A stretch of 64,000 bases of DNA from positions 232,825,369 through 232,889,368 of the forward strand of contig JBAIZL010000005.1 of NCBI GenBank assembly GCA_036971475.1, in the 5' to 3' direction. This document shows positions 21,924 to 31,175 of the stretch, piece after piece (the first letter of the stretch is position 1; each line of letters opens with the position of its first letter). The notes under the pieces are model-generated. The model did not search any database, was not told where the DNA came from, and saw only the letters and a list, made by a program, of their open reading frames with translations. The position numbers were made by a program, and so were the translations under genes. Source of the DNA: Prosapia bicincta. Taxonomy: Eukaryota > Arthropoda > Insecta > Hemiptera > Cercopidae.

Positions 21924-21926
<3 letters not shown>
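20739..21926 (-). mobile_element. Truncated LTR of the 1388-bp family
   Basis: Matches the inner and far parts of the 2496-3883 LTR and the solo LTR at 1094-2451 (TTAAATTTGGAATAAG, AACAAACCTTCCAGTG, GCCCATTCTATAAATG blocks) and ends GTTACA at a TA tract. The first 300 bp or so of the LTR are missing. No genes. Confidence 0.8.

Positions 21927-21971
<45 letters not shown>
21927..21971. repeat. (TA)n microsatellite
   Basis: TA run between the truncated LTR and a PLE 3' end. Confidence 0.95.
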
Positions 21972-21975
<4 letters not shown>

Positions 21976-22800
21976 TAATATATTGCTATTGTAAATACTT
22001 TTATCCACCACTAAGTCCATTAATTTTACCTTGTGTGATGAGGCACCTTTCGGTCTGAGGAGGAACTCATCTTTTCTGCTTCCTCGGTACCATTATTTTG
22101 AAAGTTAAAGTGATGTGATCGAAGAGTATGTGTGATCTGTGTCGTATTTGTTCATTTGGGATGTCATTTTATGTGTGTTGCTATATTCATATGTTTCATA
22201 TTGATACAGTGTGTTTAATTTATGGCCTTTTTTGTATTTGTGGAGTAGTCTCATGTTATTTTTCATACTATTGCATGAGTGTTTAGTCCCTGAGGTGATA
22301 TGCAAAGGTAGATTCAATAATAGTGTACAGTGCTTTTTTGTGTTCTTTATATCTTTCTGTGAAAGATCTGCCTGTTTGTCCAATATATAACTTATTGCAG
22401 TCATTGCATTATAGTTTGTATATTTCCGGGTTATGTGTTGGTGTTGTTATTAATGTTGTGTCTCATAACCGCTTTCCTTTTATTTGTTGTTCTGTAAGCT
22501 ACATTGTATCCTGCTTTCTTGAATTGGTGTGCTATTTCATTTGTGAGTTTGTTTATGTATGTGAGGGTGATAAATTTGTTTGTGTTCGTGTTTTTGTTAT
22601 TGTTCTTGTTGAGTATTTTTCTGTGTAGTTTGTCTATTGAATAATGATTATATCCGTTTTTGTGAGCTAAATATTTGTGTTTAATTCCTCTGTGTAGTTT
22701 TTTGTGGACAAAGTAACTCACAAAACAGTTGATAATATTTAAGAAATTATTATATAGGTATTTTTTTAATAAAGAATGTAATATTTCCAAAGAAAGAAAT
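21972..22800 (-). pseudogene. Penelope-like element of a second family, C-terminal remnant
   Basis: Its outer end resembles the P1 terminus (AAGTTAATATATTGCTATTG and GATGAGGCACCTTTCGGTC), but the protein differs. Minus-strand pieces: NGYNHYSIDKL (end of RT), KAGYNVAYRTTNK (linker typical of PLEs) and, across a frameshift near 22410, a CNDCNKLYIGQ GIY-YIG block followed by stops. The decayed copy lacks all of the RT core. 22801-22980 is intron. Confidence 0.75.
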
Positions 22801-22980
22801 ATGTGTGTGAATATTTGTATATTTTCCTCAGAGGTTGAGTGTTAGGTTATTAGATTTGTAAATTATTAAAAAATTATAATTGTTTAGAAACAAGTGACCT
22901 ATAGTGAAAAGAATCAATTTATTTTTCATCACTATTATTGAATTATGTATTAACGATTTGATGGCAACATTGTTTTGTAG

Positions 22981-23151
22981 ATTTTGAAGATGATATTCTG
23001 ATCACTTCACAACACAAAAACATATTGGTCACAAGGACAGAGGGTAAACCAAATAATAAACATGGAAAAGTTTCTTTACAACCACAGGAAGATGAATCAG
23101 GATATGGTGATAGTATAACATCTTCCAGTACTACCAGTCATTTAGATAAGG
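22981..23151 (+). CDS. Host gene exon B1 (Lys/Ser-rich module)
   Basis: 171 bp with acceptor TTTTGTAG and donor GTAAAATTA, phase 1-1, ending in G. It encodes about 57 residues starting DFEDDILI, with RTEGKPNNKHGKVS in the middle and QEDESGYGDS then a Ser/Thr run near the end. The NNKH.K.S and EDES blocks recur in exon B3 (56906) and the decayed copy at 35694, which argues for one gene with repeated exons. Function unknown; low complexity suggests a disordered segment. Confidence 0.7.
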
Positions 23152-23457
23152 GTAAAATTATCATTCTTTTATTATGTTAATGATTTTGCAGAAAAAGTAG
23201 AGAGTTTAGTTAAAAATTTTAATTTTTCTCCTTTAATCTTTAAGGTCAGTTTACTCGGTACGTTTTATTGTACGTGTTGTAGGACAGGACATATCCTATC
23301 CAATAAAACATAGTGTGTAAACAGCAAAATATACGCCTTGTTGAATTGAAATGAAATACAAGGTCAGATTGAAGACCTGATCGGATAAGTACAATTTTGT
23401 GAGAAGTGATAGGACAAAACAAAAGTTCTATACTCATGTTCAGACAAGACGTCTGAT

Positions 23458-23503
23458 CTGGGCTCAATTCACAACTAAGTCTGGGCTCAATTCACAACTA
23501 AGT
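23458..23503. repeat. 23-bp direct tandem duplication
   Basis: CTGGGCTCAATTCACAACTAAGT occurs twice back to back in otherwise single-copy intron. The surrounding 23152-23520 has no gene. Confidence 0.9.
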
Positions 23504-23574
23504 CTTCTCTAGTTCGTTTCCTTTTCCCCACTAAACCTAATAATTTTCAGACTTGCGGTAATGCACTCATGATT

Positions 23575-23755
23575 TTCTTGGAAAATTCATTGAATGTATT
23601 TTTTAGTACAGTTTTCTCCCATTCCTAACATTTCAATATTTTCCACTGTTGACGCGAAACTCTATTTTCAAAACTTAAATCATATTGTTCGCCTAAACTT
23701 TGAGTTATTTATATACTGTTAGCCTTGCCCCCCTCACTTCCAGACCTCACTCCCT
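23575..23755 (-). repeat. Inverted copy of the TATA-bearing segment at 30660-30860
   Basis: The reverse complement aligns with 30660-30860 through GCAAGG..GGCTAACAG.ATATAAA, ATTTAAGTTTTGAAAAT and ATATTGAAATGTTA. Probably the same repeat family in opposite orientation. 23756-23891 shows nothing else. Confidence 0.65.
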
Positions 23756-23891
23756 ATTCCTACATGCCTATTGTTGCTTCTTGCATCCAACTACTTAATA
23801 ATTTTAAATTTAACATTCAAATCTGTATTTATTTGCTCGTTTATTACATTTCCTTTTTTGACTTTGCGTTATAAATGTTTAACTTTTTGTA

Positions 23892-24389
23892 GTATATGGC
23901 CCTCTTTAAACAAATCTGTAGCATAATTTGAATCATTTTTCTCATACTTGAACGACCTTATATGATCTTTATGTCTGGTTTCAAATTTTTGTCCTATGAA
24001 TGTAAGTTGCTTTGCAATAACATTGCATTTTATAAATTCAGTTTTTACTAAACTTATTTGTAGACACTTTCTATATTACACTTTAATTTATTCTTTAATG
24101 TGTTGTTAGTTTTCATTCTTACTTCTATATTTTATTTCTTGAAAAAAATTTCCTATTTATAAACCTCTTTTCCTGTATATGTAAATTTAGCCCATTTCTT
24201 TCTCTCTATTTATTTTTGGGGACTTTGTATTTTATTTTTTCTTGCCCTAATTTTCCTAAATAACTTTCTTGTTGCCTCTTTGTTGTATCCATTATTCTCA
24301 ATAATTTTAGATGTATAATATTCAGTTCTTCTTTATATTCTTTTTGCTTTTTAGTGATATATCTAATAATATGTTAAAAATGCCTAAAT
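23892..24389 (-). pseudogene. PLE of a third family, left arm of an inverted pair
   Basis: Reverse complement of 25074-25575 with scattered differences; it encodes, on the minus strand and with breaks, the end of the RT, the linker and the first part of a GIY-YIG domain. The two arms face each other head-to-head. Confidence 0.75.
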
Positions 24390-24412
24390 GCTGGAAAACA
24401 AATACATCACAT

Positions 24413-24920
24413 TACCATTCATAAACAAAACAACAAACAAAATAGCCCTAAATTTCAAAAAGTAGGATACAAAATAGCATACAAAACCAATAACACATTG
24501 CAATACAAAATACAACACAACACCAACAACAAAGATAAGCTACAAGCACCAGGTGTATACAAACTAAACTGCGATGAATGTAACAAATTCTAGATTGGAC
24601 AAACAGGTCGCAGCTTTAAACAAAGAGTCGAAGAACACAAACATAACACCAACTCAACATTTTACAATCACTTAAAAGAAACAGGACACAAATACACAGA
24701 CATTTATCATAATTTAGAAATCCTACACATCAACAAAAAAGGGCCACATCTCAACACACTAGAACAATATGAAATTTACATACGTAGAAAAACACAAAAT
24801 ACAAACATATTAAACGAACAAACACAATATAAATCACACATTCTCTTTGATACTATCGAAAACCAACCTTTAAAACTGTCACCGCTTGACCCAACATCTC
24901 CAAGCAGAAGACACTGATGA
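24413..24920 (+). pseudogene. PLE of a fourth family, GIY-YIG remnant between the arms
   Basis: Plus-strand codons give FKKVGYKIAYKTNNTL (PLE linker), GVYKLNCDECNKF, then a stop in place of the Tyr before IGQTGRSF, EEHKHNT, FYNHLKETGH and TLEQYEIY. It is thus the C-terminal half of a PLE with a broken YIG motif and a frameshift in the linker. Its tail runs directly into the hammerhead motif at 24909. It is unlike the flanking arms and P1. Confidence 0.8.
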
Positions 24921-24954
24921 AGATCGGCACATAGCGATCGAAAACGTTCTGTCT
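24909..24954 (+). ncRNA. Hammerhead ribozyme matching full consensus
   Basis: Stem I AGACA (24909-24913) pairs fully with UGUCU (24950-24954). Core CUGAUGA at 24914-24920, one extra A, stem II GAUCG/CGAUC (24922-24926 / 24935-24939) with an 8-nt loop, GAAA at 24940-24943, stem III of two A-U pairs (A24943-U24948, A24944-U24947), and C24949 as the cleavage base. Every conserved base is present. PLEs are known to carry hammerheads in their terminal repeats; this one ends the PLE fragment at 24413-24920. The extra A between A9 and stem II is the only departure. Confidence 0.85.
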
Positions 24955-25073
24955 CAGTAAGTTTTAACAAATTTACTAAATATAAAGTTTGGATAGTCAT
25001 AAACTATTGTTTAAGTAATTAATAATGTTAATAACACGTAATCAAACTACCCACTAGAACATAAATTAGCAAA

Positions 25074-25719
25074 ATTTAGGCATTTTTTAACATATTATTA
25101 GATATATCACTAAAGCAAAAAGAATATAAAGAAGAACTGAGTATTATACATCTAAAATTACTGAGAATAATGGATACAACAAAGAAGCAATAAGAAAGTT
25201 ATTTAGGAAAATTAGGGTAAGAAGAAATAGAATGAAAAGTCCCACAAAGGAAATATAGAGAAAAAAATGGGCTAAATTTACATATACAGGAAAAGAGGTT
25301 TATAAATTGAAAAATTTTTTAAAGAAATATAATATAGAAGTAAGAATGAAAACTAACAACACATTAAAGAATAGATTAAAGTGTAATATAGAAAGTTTCT
25401 AAAAATAAGTTTAGTAAAAACTGAATTTATAAAACGCAATGTTATTGCAAAGCAACTTACATTCATAGGACAAAAATTTGAAACCAGATATAAAGTGCAT
25501 ATAAGGTTGCTCAAGTATGAGAAAAATTATTCGAATTATGCTACACATTTGTTTAAAGAGGGCCATATACGGCAAGAAATAAAAATTTTACATTATGTTA
25601 ATAAAGAAAGATCTTTATATATTTTAGAAAATTTAGAATTCTATAAAGCAAAGTTAAAAAAGAAAGATGCAATGAACGAGCAAATAAATACACAGTCGAA
25701 CTTTATATTTAAAAATTAA
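25074..25719 (+). pseudogene. PLE of the third family, right arm
   Basis: Pieces in order on the plus strand: NNGYNKEAIRKLFRKI (end of RT), KWAKFTYTGKEVYKL and KTNNTLKNRLK (PLE linker), then from 25440 FIGQKFETRYKVHIR, YATHLFKEGH and LYILENLEFYKAK of the GIY-YIG domain, ending in a stop at 25717. Frameshifts and stops separate the pieces and the GIY part before FIGQ is missing. The inverted partner lies at 23892-24389. Confidence 0.8.
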
Positions 25720-26389
25720 AATTATTAAGTAGTTGGATGCAAAAAGAGTAGGCGTGTACTGCCGCGGCCGAACCTCAATTGCCGTGACGTAGCCCCCAAA
25801 ACTTGCGCTCCACACCCTATCAAACATGACCACATTAACGCATTTTACGCGTAAGCTGTACATGGGAATGATGGGTACTGTAGGGCAGGTTCAAGCGCGG
25901 TCAAATACGATCCCAACCGACTCACCATATCATGGTACCTGTGGTGTGTCAAGTGTGATATGCCAGTGGTTAAATCCCTGAAACAACCAAAATGTTCATT
26001 ATCATTTAGCTTTACGGGTGTTATGTCGCTAGCTTTAATTGGGTCACCATCATCTTTAATTTTGTAATTGAATATATTTCTTTTTTTTCACTTGCATTTT
26101 TATAATTTGAACATTACAAATCTTTCTCGTTTCTTCTTCTTTTTATCTCTCAAACCCCCTACTGGGTCCTTTTAATGTACCTCCTTGTGAAGCCCTTTTG
26201 TCTTCACAGGAAGCCGGTTGTAGACTCCTCGCTAGAACCACTTGATCCCACCTTTTGTAGCTCAACAGATATTATTTTGCTACTTGTAATAGGGTCACCG
26301 TTATCTTTAAATTTGTTTTTGAATTTATTTTAATTTTGAGTTAGTGGTACAATTATTTTTTATGTCAATTACGTTGATGTCAATTTTTT

Positions 26390-26900
26390 TCGTGCTTGGT
26401 TTATTTCTGTTGTAGGCTTTATGGTTTTTAGGACACTGGGTTTAATAAAGATCTGGTGTAGCAAATGTCCATTTATCTCGTATGTTATGAACAACTGTTC
26501 TAGGTTTATCCGGGATTTCAGTTTTCCTAAGGGTTTTATTTCTAGTAGGAGGTCGACCCTTAGATTATTTACTATTAAAAAATACTAGATCCTTGGTACC
26601 TGCAATCAATGTTACTGGTATCATCGTCTGTAGGTTGACTCTTTTTAAGCCCAACCCTAATGGCGTGACAAGACCAACATTAGCCACAGAGAGTTCATAA
26701 AACTCATTTCCTTGTTGTTTTAATGCTAAATATTTGTTGGTTTGAATCACAGACATCTGGGCCTCTGTATCAATTTCTGTTCTTATTTCTTGAACGTTTA
26801 TGTAACATTGAATAGCATTTGATTGTATTGGGTCTTCCTCCTCCTCAAATAATTTGTCCCTTAAACCCAAGGACAGTCCCCCCAGGCTTATTTCTTTTTT
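26390..26900 (-). pseudogene. Protease region of the decayed LTR element
   Basis: Aligns with residues 1-150 of the protein at 40762-42219: SLGGLSLGLRDKL, then DTEAQMS at the catalytic site, KYLALKQQGNEFYEL and LKRVNLQTM. The catalytic DTG reads DTE, which would abolish activity, and the frame breaks near 26565. The match continues to the YEI.G.LL block near 26470. Confidence 0.8.
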
Positions 26901-27192
26901 CAGGATGGTAAACCAACCTATCCTTGTGATAATGATTATGTTGGATCCCTAGCCTGGATAACCTACTCTTATTATACCGACTAGAGATCCTGCTTCCTAT
27001 TTTTTTTTTTTTTTTTATTGGTCACTAGGTCCTGGGTAAGGATTTGTGTTCTATGGATACTAGGTTTTGGATTGCTCTTTGGTATCACCATAGGATCGCT
27101 GGTTTGGGTTAGGTTTTTGGTTTGGAGTGACATCCTTTTGTGGGCTCCTGGAGGTATATTCGTTACCATTTCTGTTACCTTTTCTTTCATTT

Positions 27193-27960
27193 TCAGAAAC
27201 ATCTATCTATTTGTTGTAGGAATTTAATGGCATTCTTTAAACTGTTAGTCGGGTTTCCTACGCTCGCTAGCTGCACATTACTGCCGAAATGTCTCATAAT
27301 AATGAAAATCAGGTGTTGTTTCGGGATAACAAGATTTAAATTGTTGGCACGGTTTATCATCATGATAAAGAACTCTGCCATGTTAAAAGGGCTATTAGAA
27401 TAGTATCACCCCTGATTTATTTGTCGCCTAACCCGTTCTTGTTTGTGGAACCTCCAAAAATGTTTTTACAAATTCGTCCCTAAATTAATCATAGGTTTCT
27501 GTCCCTATTTTTATTACTTTCCACCATGCATCACAGCTCCCTTAATGTATTTCTCTATTATTTTGAACTTGGTTGCCTCATCTCCATTGTACTTCATATT
27601 CTCTCCTTCTTTCCTCTTTCTGCCTCCCTTCCTGCATTATCTAATTCTCTTTCCTTCAACCTTTTTTCTTCTTGTCTTTTTTTCTATCTGCATTTTCTAT
27701 TTCTCTTTTCTGTGTTTCTTTTATTTACCTTTCTTTTTCTAATTCTTTTTCCTTTTCTCTTTCTTGTTTTTCTTGTCTTCTCCTTTCTTCTTCTACTGCT
27801 TTCTATTTTTCTCTTTCTTGTTTTTTTTTTGTTTCTCAGCTTTGAAGAAAGGTAGTAATTTTCTGTTTTCAGCATAGTGATATTTTATTTTCCTATAATT
27901 ATTTATAACTTCTTTTTATTTCGTTTTTCTCTTTACTAATATTTTCATATTTTAGCCAAA
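27193..27960 (-). pseudogene. Gag region of the decayed LTR element
   Basis: MAEFFIMMINRANNL, HLIFIIMRHFGSNVQLAS and GNPTNSLKNAIKFLQQ (27193-27381) match the gag at 42366-43784. Upstream (27440-27880) a pyrimidine-rich plus strand is the remnant of the Lys/Glu/Arg coiled coil. Several frame breaks. Confidence 0.8.
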
Positions 27961-28196
27961 ATGATCCGTTTTGATGTCTGTCTTCTGCTTATTTCAGGGC
28001 TAATATTTATTCTTTTAGTTTATTTGCTTATTATTATTATTATTTTAATTTGTCAACGATCCGCAATTCGAACTAATTTAATATAGTTACGTTTCTGAAT
28101 TTTATTTCTCCAAGTTGCTTAACTTTGGTTCTTATTAATTTAAATTTTATTATTTAAATGATTTTATTTCTTAGTTTTATTATTCCATAATCACCT

Positions 28197-28212
28197 CCTG
28201 TCACGGTCGCCA
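28197..28212 (-). other. Primer binding site, tRNA-Arg type
   Basis: The minus strand reads TGGCGACCGTGACAGG, the Arg-tRNA primer site known from arthropod gypsy-class elements such as 412 and mdg1. It lies four bases inside the 5' LTR start at 28217. The young relative at 36968-46117 uses a different, Lys-like site. Confidence 0.75.
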
Positions 28213-28216
28213 ATTT

Positions 28217-29494
28217 TGCCGCTCCTAAACCTCAATTGCCGCCAGTGACGTAGCCCCCAAAACACGTATTCTACACCCTATCAAACGTGACCACATTAAC
28301 GAGTTTTATGCGTAAGCTGTATATGATGATGATGGGTACTGTAGGGCAAAAACGCGCCAGTTCTACCGCAGTCAAAATATGGATCCCACTCAACTTACCA
28401 TATCCTGGTACCTGTGGTGTTTCGAGCGTGATCTGCCAGCGGATAAATCCCTTGACTTTATTTAAAAACCAACCAAAATGTTCATTCTCATTTATGTAAT
28501 TATATATTCATTATTAATATTTGTTTAGTTGTAATCTTAATATACTCCTTTACTATTTTAAGAATACTCCTTAAAGAATTTTTTTTAGCTTGTTTGAATT
28601 ATTTACGCCTACTCTTGTTGATGGTTGGAAAAATGTCACAAATTTTTTATTTAGTTGATTTACCACAGAATAATTATAATAATTGTAAACACCATTTGTT
28701 CTAATTTGATTTAACTAAATTGAAATTAAAGTATAAATTTAAAATTTCCTCTTTCAAAATATGTTACAAAAATAACTTTGATTTTATTGAAAGTTTGCTA
28801 TTTTTTATAATTTTGAGAAGCAGTTATTTAACATGAAATAAACTTGAATAGTTCATAAAGTTTATAAATGTAAATCCTTGTGTAAAGTTCATCAATTACG
28901 TTGTTAACACTATTATTTAAAATTCTCGAACATTTGTAATCATTTGAGAACATTGTGGTTTTTTAGACTTAAAATTACACACATAAATTTACATACATAT
29001 TTAAATACAACATGACAATAGATTATACAAATTTCTTTTATTTTATGACCATAAAATTATTTCTAGAAGTTAAAGTCAACGTTACCTCCTAATGACTTTT
29101 ATTTTTAATTTATCTTTGTGTGCCCAATATAAATCTGAAAGATTTCAAAACCAAATTTATATGATTTTCATCTTTACAGTTATTTGATCCTGGGTGTTTA
29201 ATATACATCTTAAGTGGACATAAAATAATTTATATCAACTGAAGTAATTATTCATTTATTATTGATTTTCTCTCTGAATTTTATTATTCTATTACTTTGG
29301 TTGAATTTAAATAAATTATGTTACTAATGATTTTAAATATTTTTTTGTCTTGACTTTGTTGAACTTTAACTTGTTGTAACTTGTTATAACTTGATGTAAC
29401 TTTAATCTTGAGATTTAGAACTAGCATTTTATATTTGAATAATTTTTTATTTAATTACCACTATTTATATTTTTGTTTAAAAGAAAGCCATTTG

Positions 29495-29550
<56 letters not shown>

Positions 29551-30640
29551 AATTAGTTACTAAATTTTTATTTAAAGAAATCTATAATTTTACAAAATTT
29601 ACTGAATTTAATAAATGGATATTAGGTTATTAAAATACTGACTTGCCCCAAAAACTTTCACTGTGGTTGTCCCTCCTCTCCCATAGTTTTCTTGGAGTCT
29701 GGAATTTTGTAACACTCACTAATGATCGGTTTTAGGGCCGCCTTTAATACTGTTTGTAATTTATTACATTTTGAATAATTTTTAAATCGAAGACAGACCA
29801 TCTCCATTTCCACCTTGGGCTAAATTTTCGGCTTAGCCACGGACCAGCATCTTGGAATCATCTCTCTGGATCTCCAGAAAAAATGTCCGTTTGACACAAG
29901 AGCGGACTTTCGTCTCCTTCTATTGGGACTCCCCACTACCTCCGCTACGCAGCTTGTTAGCGATTCGATAATTTTGTCTTAACTGGAAAAAGGTGTGTCC
30001 TATTGATCCTACTTTCAGAGATTTGTGTTCGTTTTTTAACTGTTACTGTAAAATGTCACTTATGGTTTAAAAATCTAATATTTCTTAACGCCATGGTCAT
30101 TTCCATATTTTAAAATTTTATTCTAAATACGTAAACTTGAATGACAGTTTTACGTCACTTAGTTTGTTAATTACCTTTCATCGGTAACTCGGTATCAGCA
30201 CTCGAAACAGTTTTCTCCTGCACTTGACACTTTTATAATTTTTGAACCAATCTATTAACCATTTAATATTTACAATTATTCTATAAAAAAAAATTGTTAA
30301 TTATACTTTGCAATATCTGCCTTTGTTGATCTTATATTTTCGTAAACTCTAATGTTTTTTTAATTTTTATTATGTAATTTCATTTTTGAGTTTTATTTTC
30401 TGTAAATAACAAACATTAATTTTATTTTAATTTTGTATATAAACAAAAAATAATTCGTTCCTACTACATATGTTTTGTTTACAAATTCAGCCCGTTGGAC
30501 CGGCTTTCTTTACTTAATCAGATAATAAGATTGCCTTGGCCCACTACAGTCCTTGCACTGTTTCATTTTTAAACATTTAAAATAATATGTTAATGATTTT
30601 GGCTAATGTGCAAAATCTGCAACTTTGAGACCGTTTTGCC
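28217..30640 (-). repeat. Diverged 5' LTR of the decayed element
   Basis: The first 300 bp match the 3' LTR piece at 25760. Weaker matches to the young LTR continue (CTGCCAG.GGATAAATC, and the TGACTTGCC block near 29641). It includes a TA tract at 29497-29547 and a 10-bp tandem repeat (TAACTTGTTG type) at 29368-29402. The far end is uncertain. No genes. Confidence 0.55.
29497..29547. repeat. (TA)n microsatellite
   Basis: About 50 bp of TA within the diverged LTR. Confidence 0.95.
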
Positions 30641-30659
30641 CGTCTCAGTACCAAAATAG

Positions 30660-30920
30660 GAAGCAAGGTCTGGAAGTGGTGGGGGCGTGGCTAACGGTAT
30701 ATAAAAATGAACTCAAAGCTTTGGTTGACATTACGATTTAAGTTTTGAAAATGGAGTTACTCCGGAACACGTCAATAGAGGAGAATATTGAAATGTTATT
30801 AATGGCAGAAAACTGTACTCAAACATACAGAAATATTCCTAACAGAAATGTAGATGAGTATATTAATAATTTGAATTCATTGAAATTCGTACAAGTTTTC
30901 TGTATTTGTGGCAAGTAAAA
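30660..30920 (+). repeat. Repeat with TATA box and short frame
   Basis: GC-richer lead (GGTCTGGAAGTGGTGGGGGC), TATATAAAAA at 30698-30707, then ATG at 30751 and about 55 codons (MELLRNTSIEENIEMLL..) to a stop at 30916. A decayed inverted copy lies at 23575-23755 with the same TATA. Looks like the 5' end and promoter of an element I cannot name. Confidence 0.5.
30698..30707 (+). promoter_or_regulatory. TATA box of the 30660 repeat
   Basis: TATATAAAAA, 44 bp before the ATG. It is kept as ATATAAAT in the inverted copy. Confidence 0.4.
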
Positions 30921-31038
30921 AATAAAGACTATAGTGACCATAATAAAAAAATCATCGCATATTAAGAACTCATAAAAAAATACAAAGAAGTAGTCATGAT
31001 GTCAATTAAAGAGGCTGTTTCAAAAAATTAATCAACTG

Positions 31039-31175
31039 TAATTAAATGTACTCAACTAAATGAATACGTAAGTCCTCTCTCTCATGATACTTTGCTTCGT
31101 AAAAGGAACAATTGTTTCAAAATGGGTCAGCAAGTAATCCATTACATATTCACTTAGTTAAGTACATTTAATTAT
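31039..31175. repeat. Hairpin-ended segment
   Basis: 27-bp inverted ends (31039-31065 and 31149-31175) with two mismatches around an 83-bp centre. MITE-sized, no coding capacity, no other copy seen. Confidence 0.6.

Larger units (their letters stand above)
25760..30640 (-). mobile_element. Decayed LTR retrotransposon of the gag-protease kind
   Basis: Relative of the young element at 36968-46117. Partial 3' LTR at 25760-26015 repeats the start of the 5' LTR at 28217 (CCTCAATTGCCG, GACGTAGCCCCCAAAAC, CCTATCAAAC.TGACCACATTAACG). Between them, on the minus strand: primer site, gag pieces, protease piece and about 370 bp without RT or integrase. The 5' LTR end near 30640 is approximate. Confidence 0.7.

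Noticed and set aside
22000..22080. Complete hammerhead at the terminus of the 21972-22800 PLE
   Set aside because: The 3' half (GACC GAAA GGUGCC UC AUCAC) is present but the CUGANGA half and the partner strand of stem II are missing.
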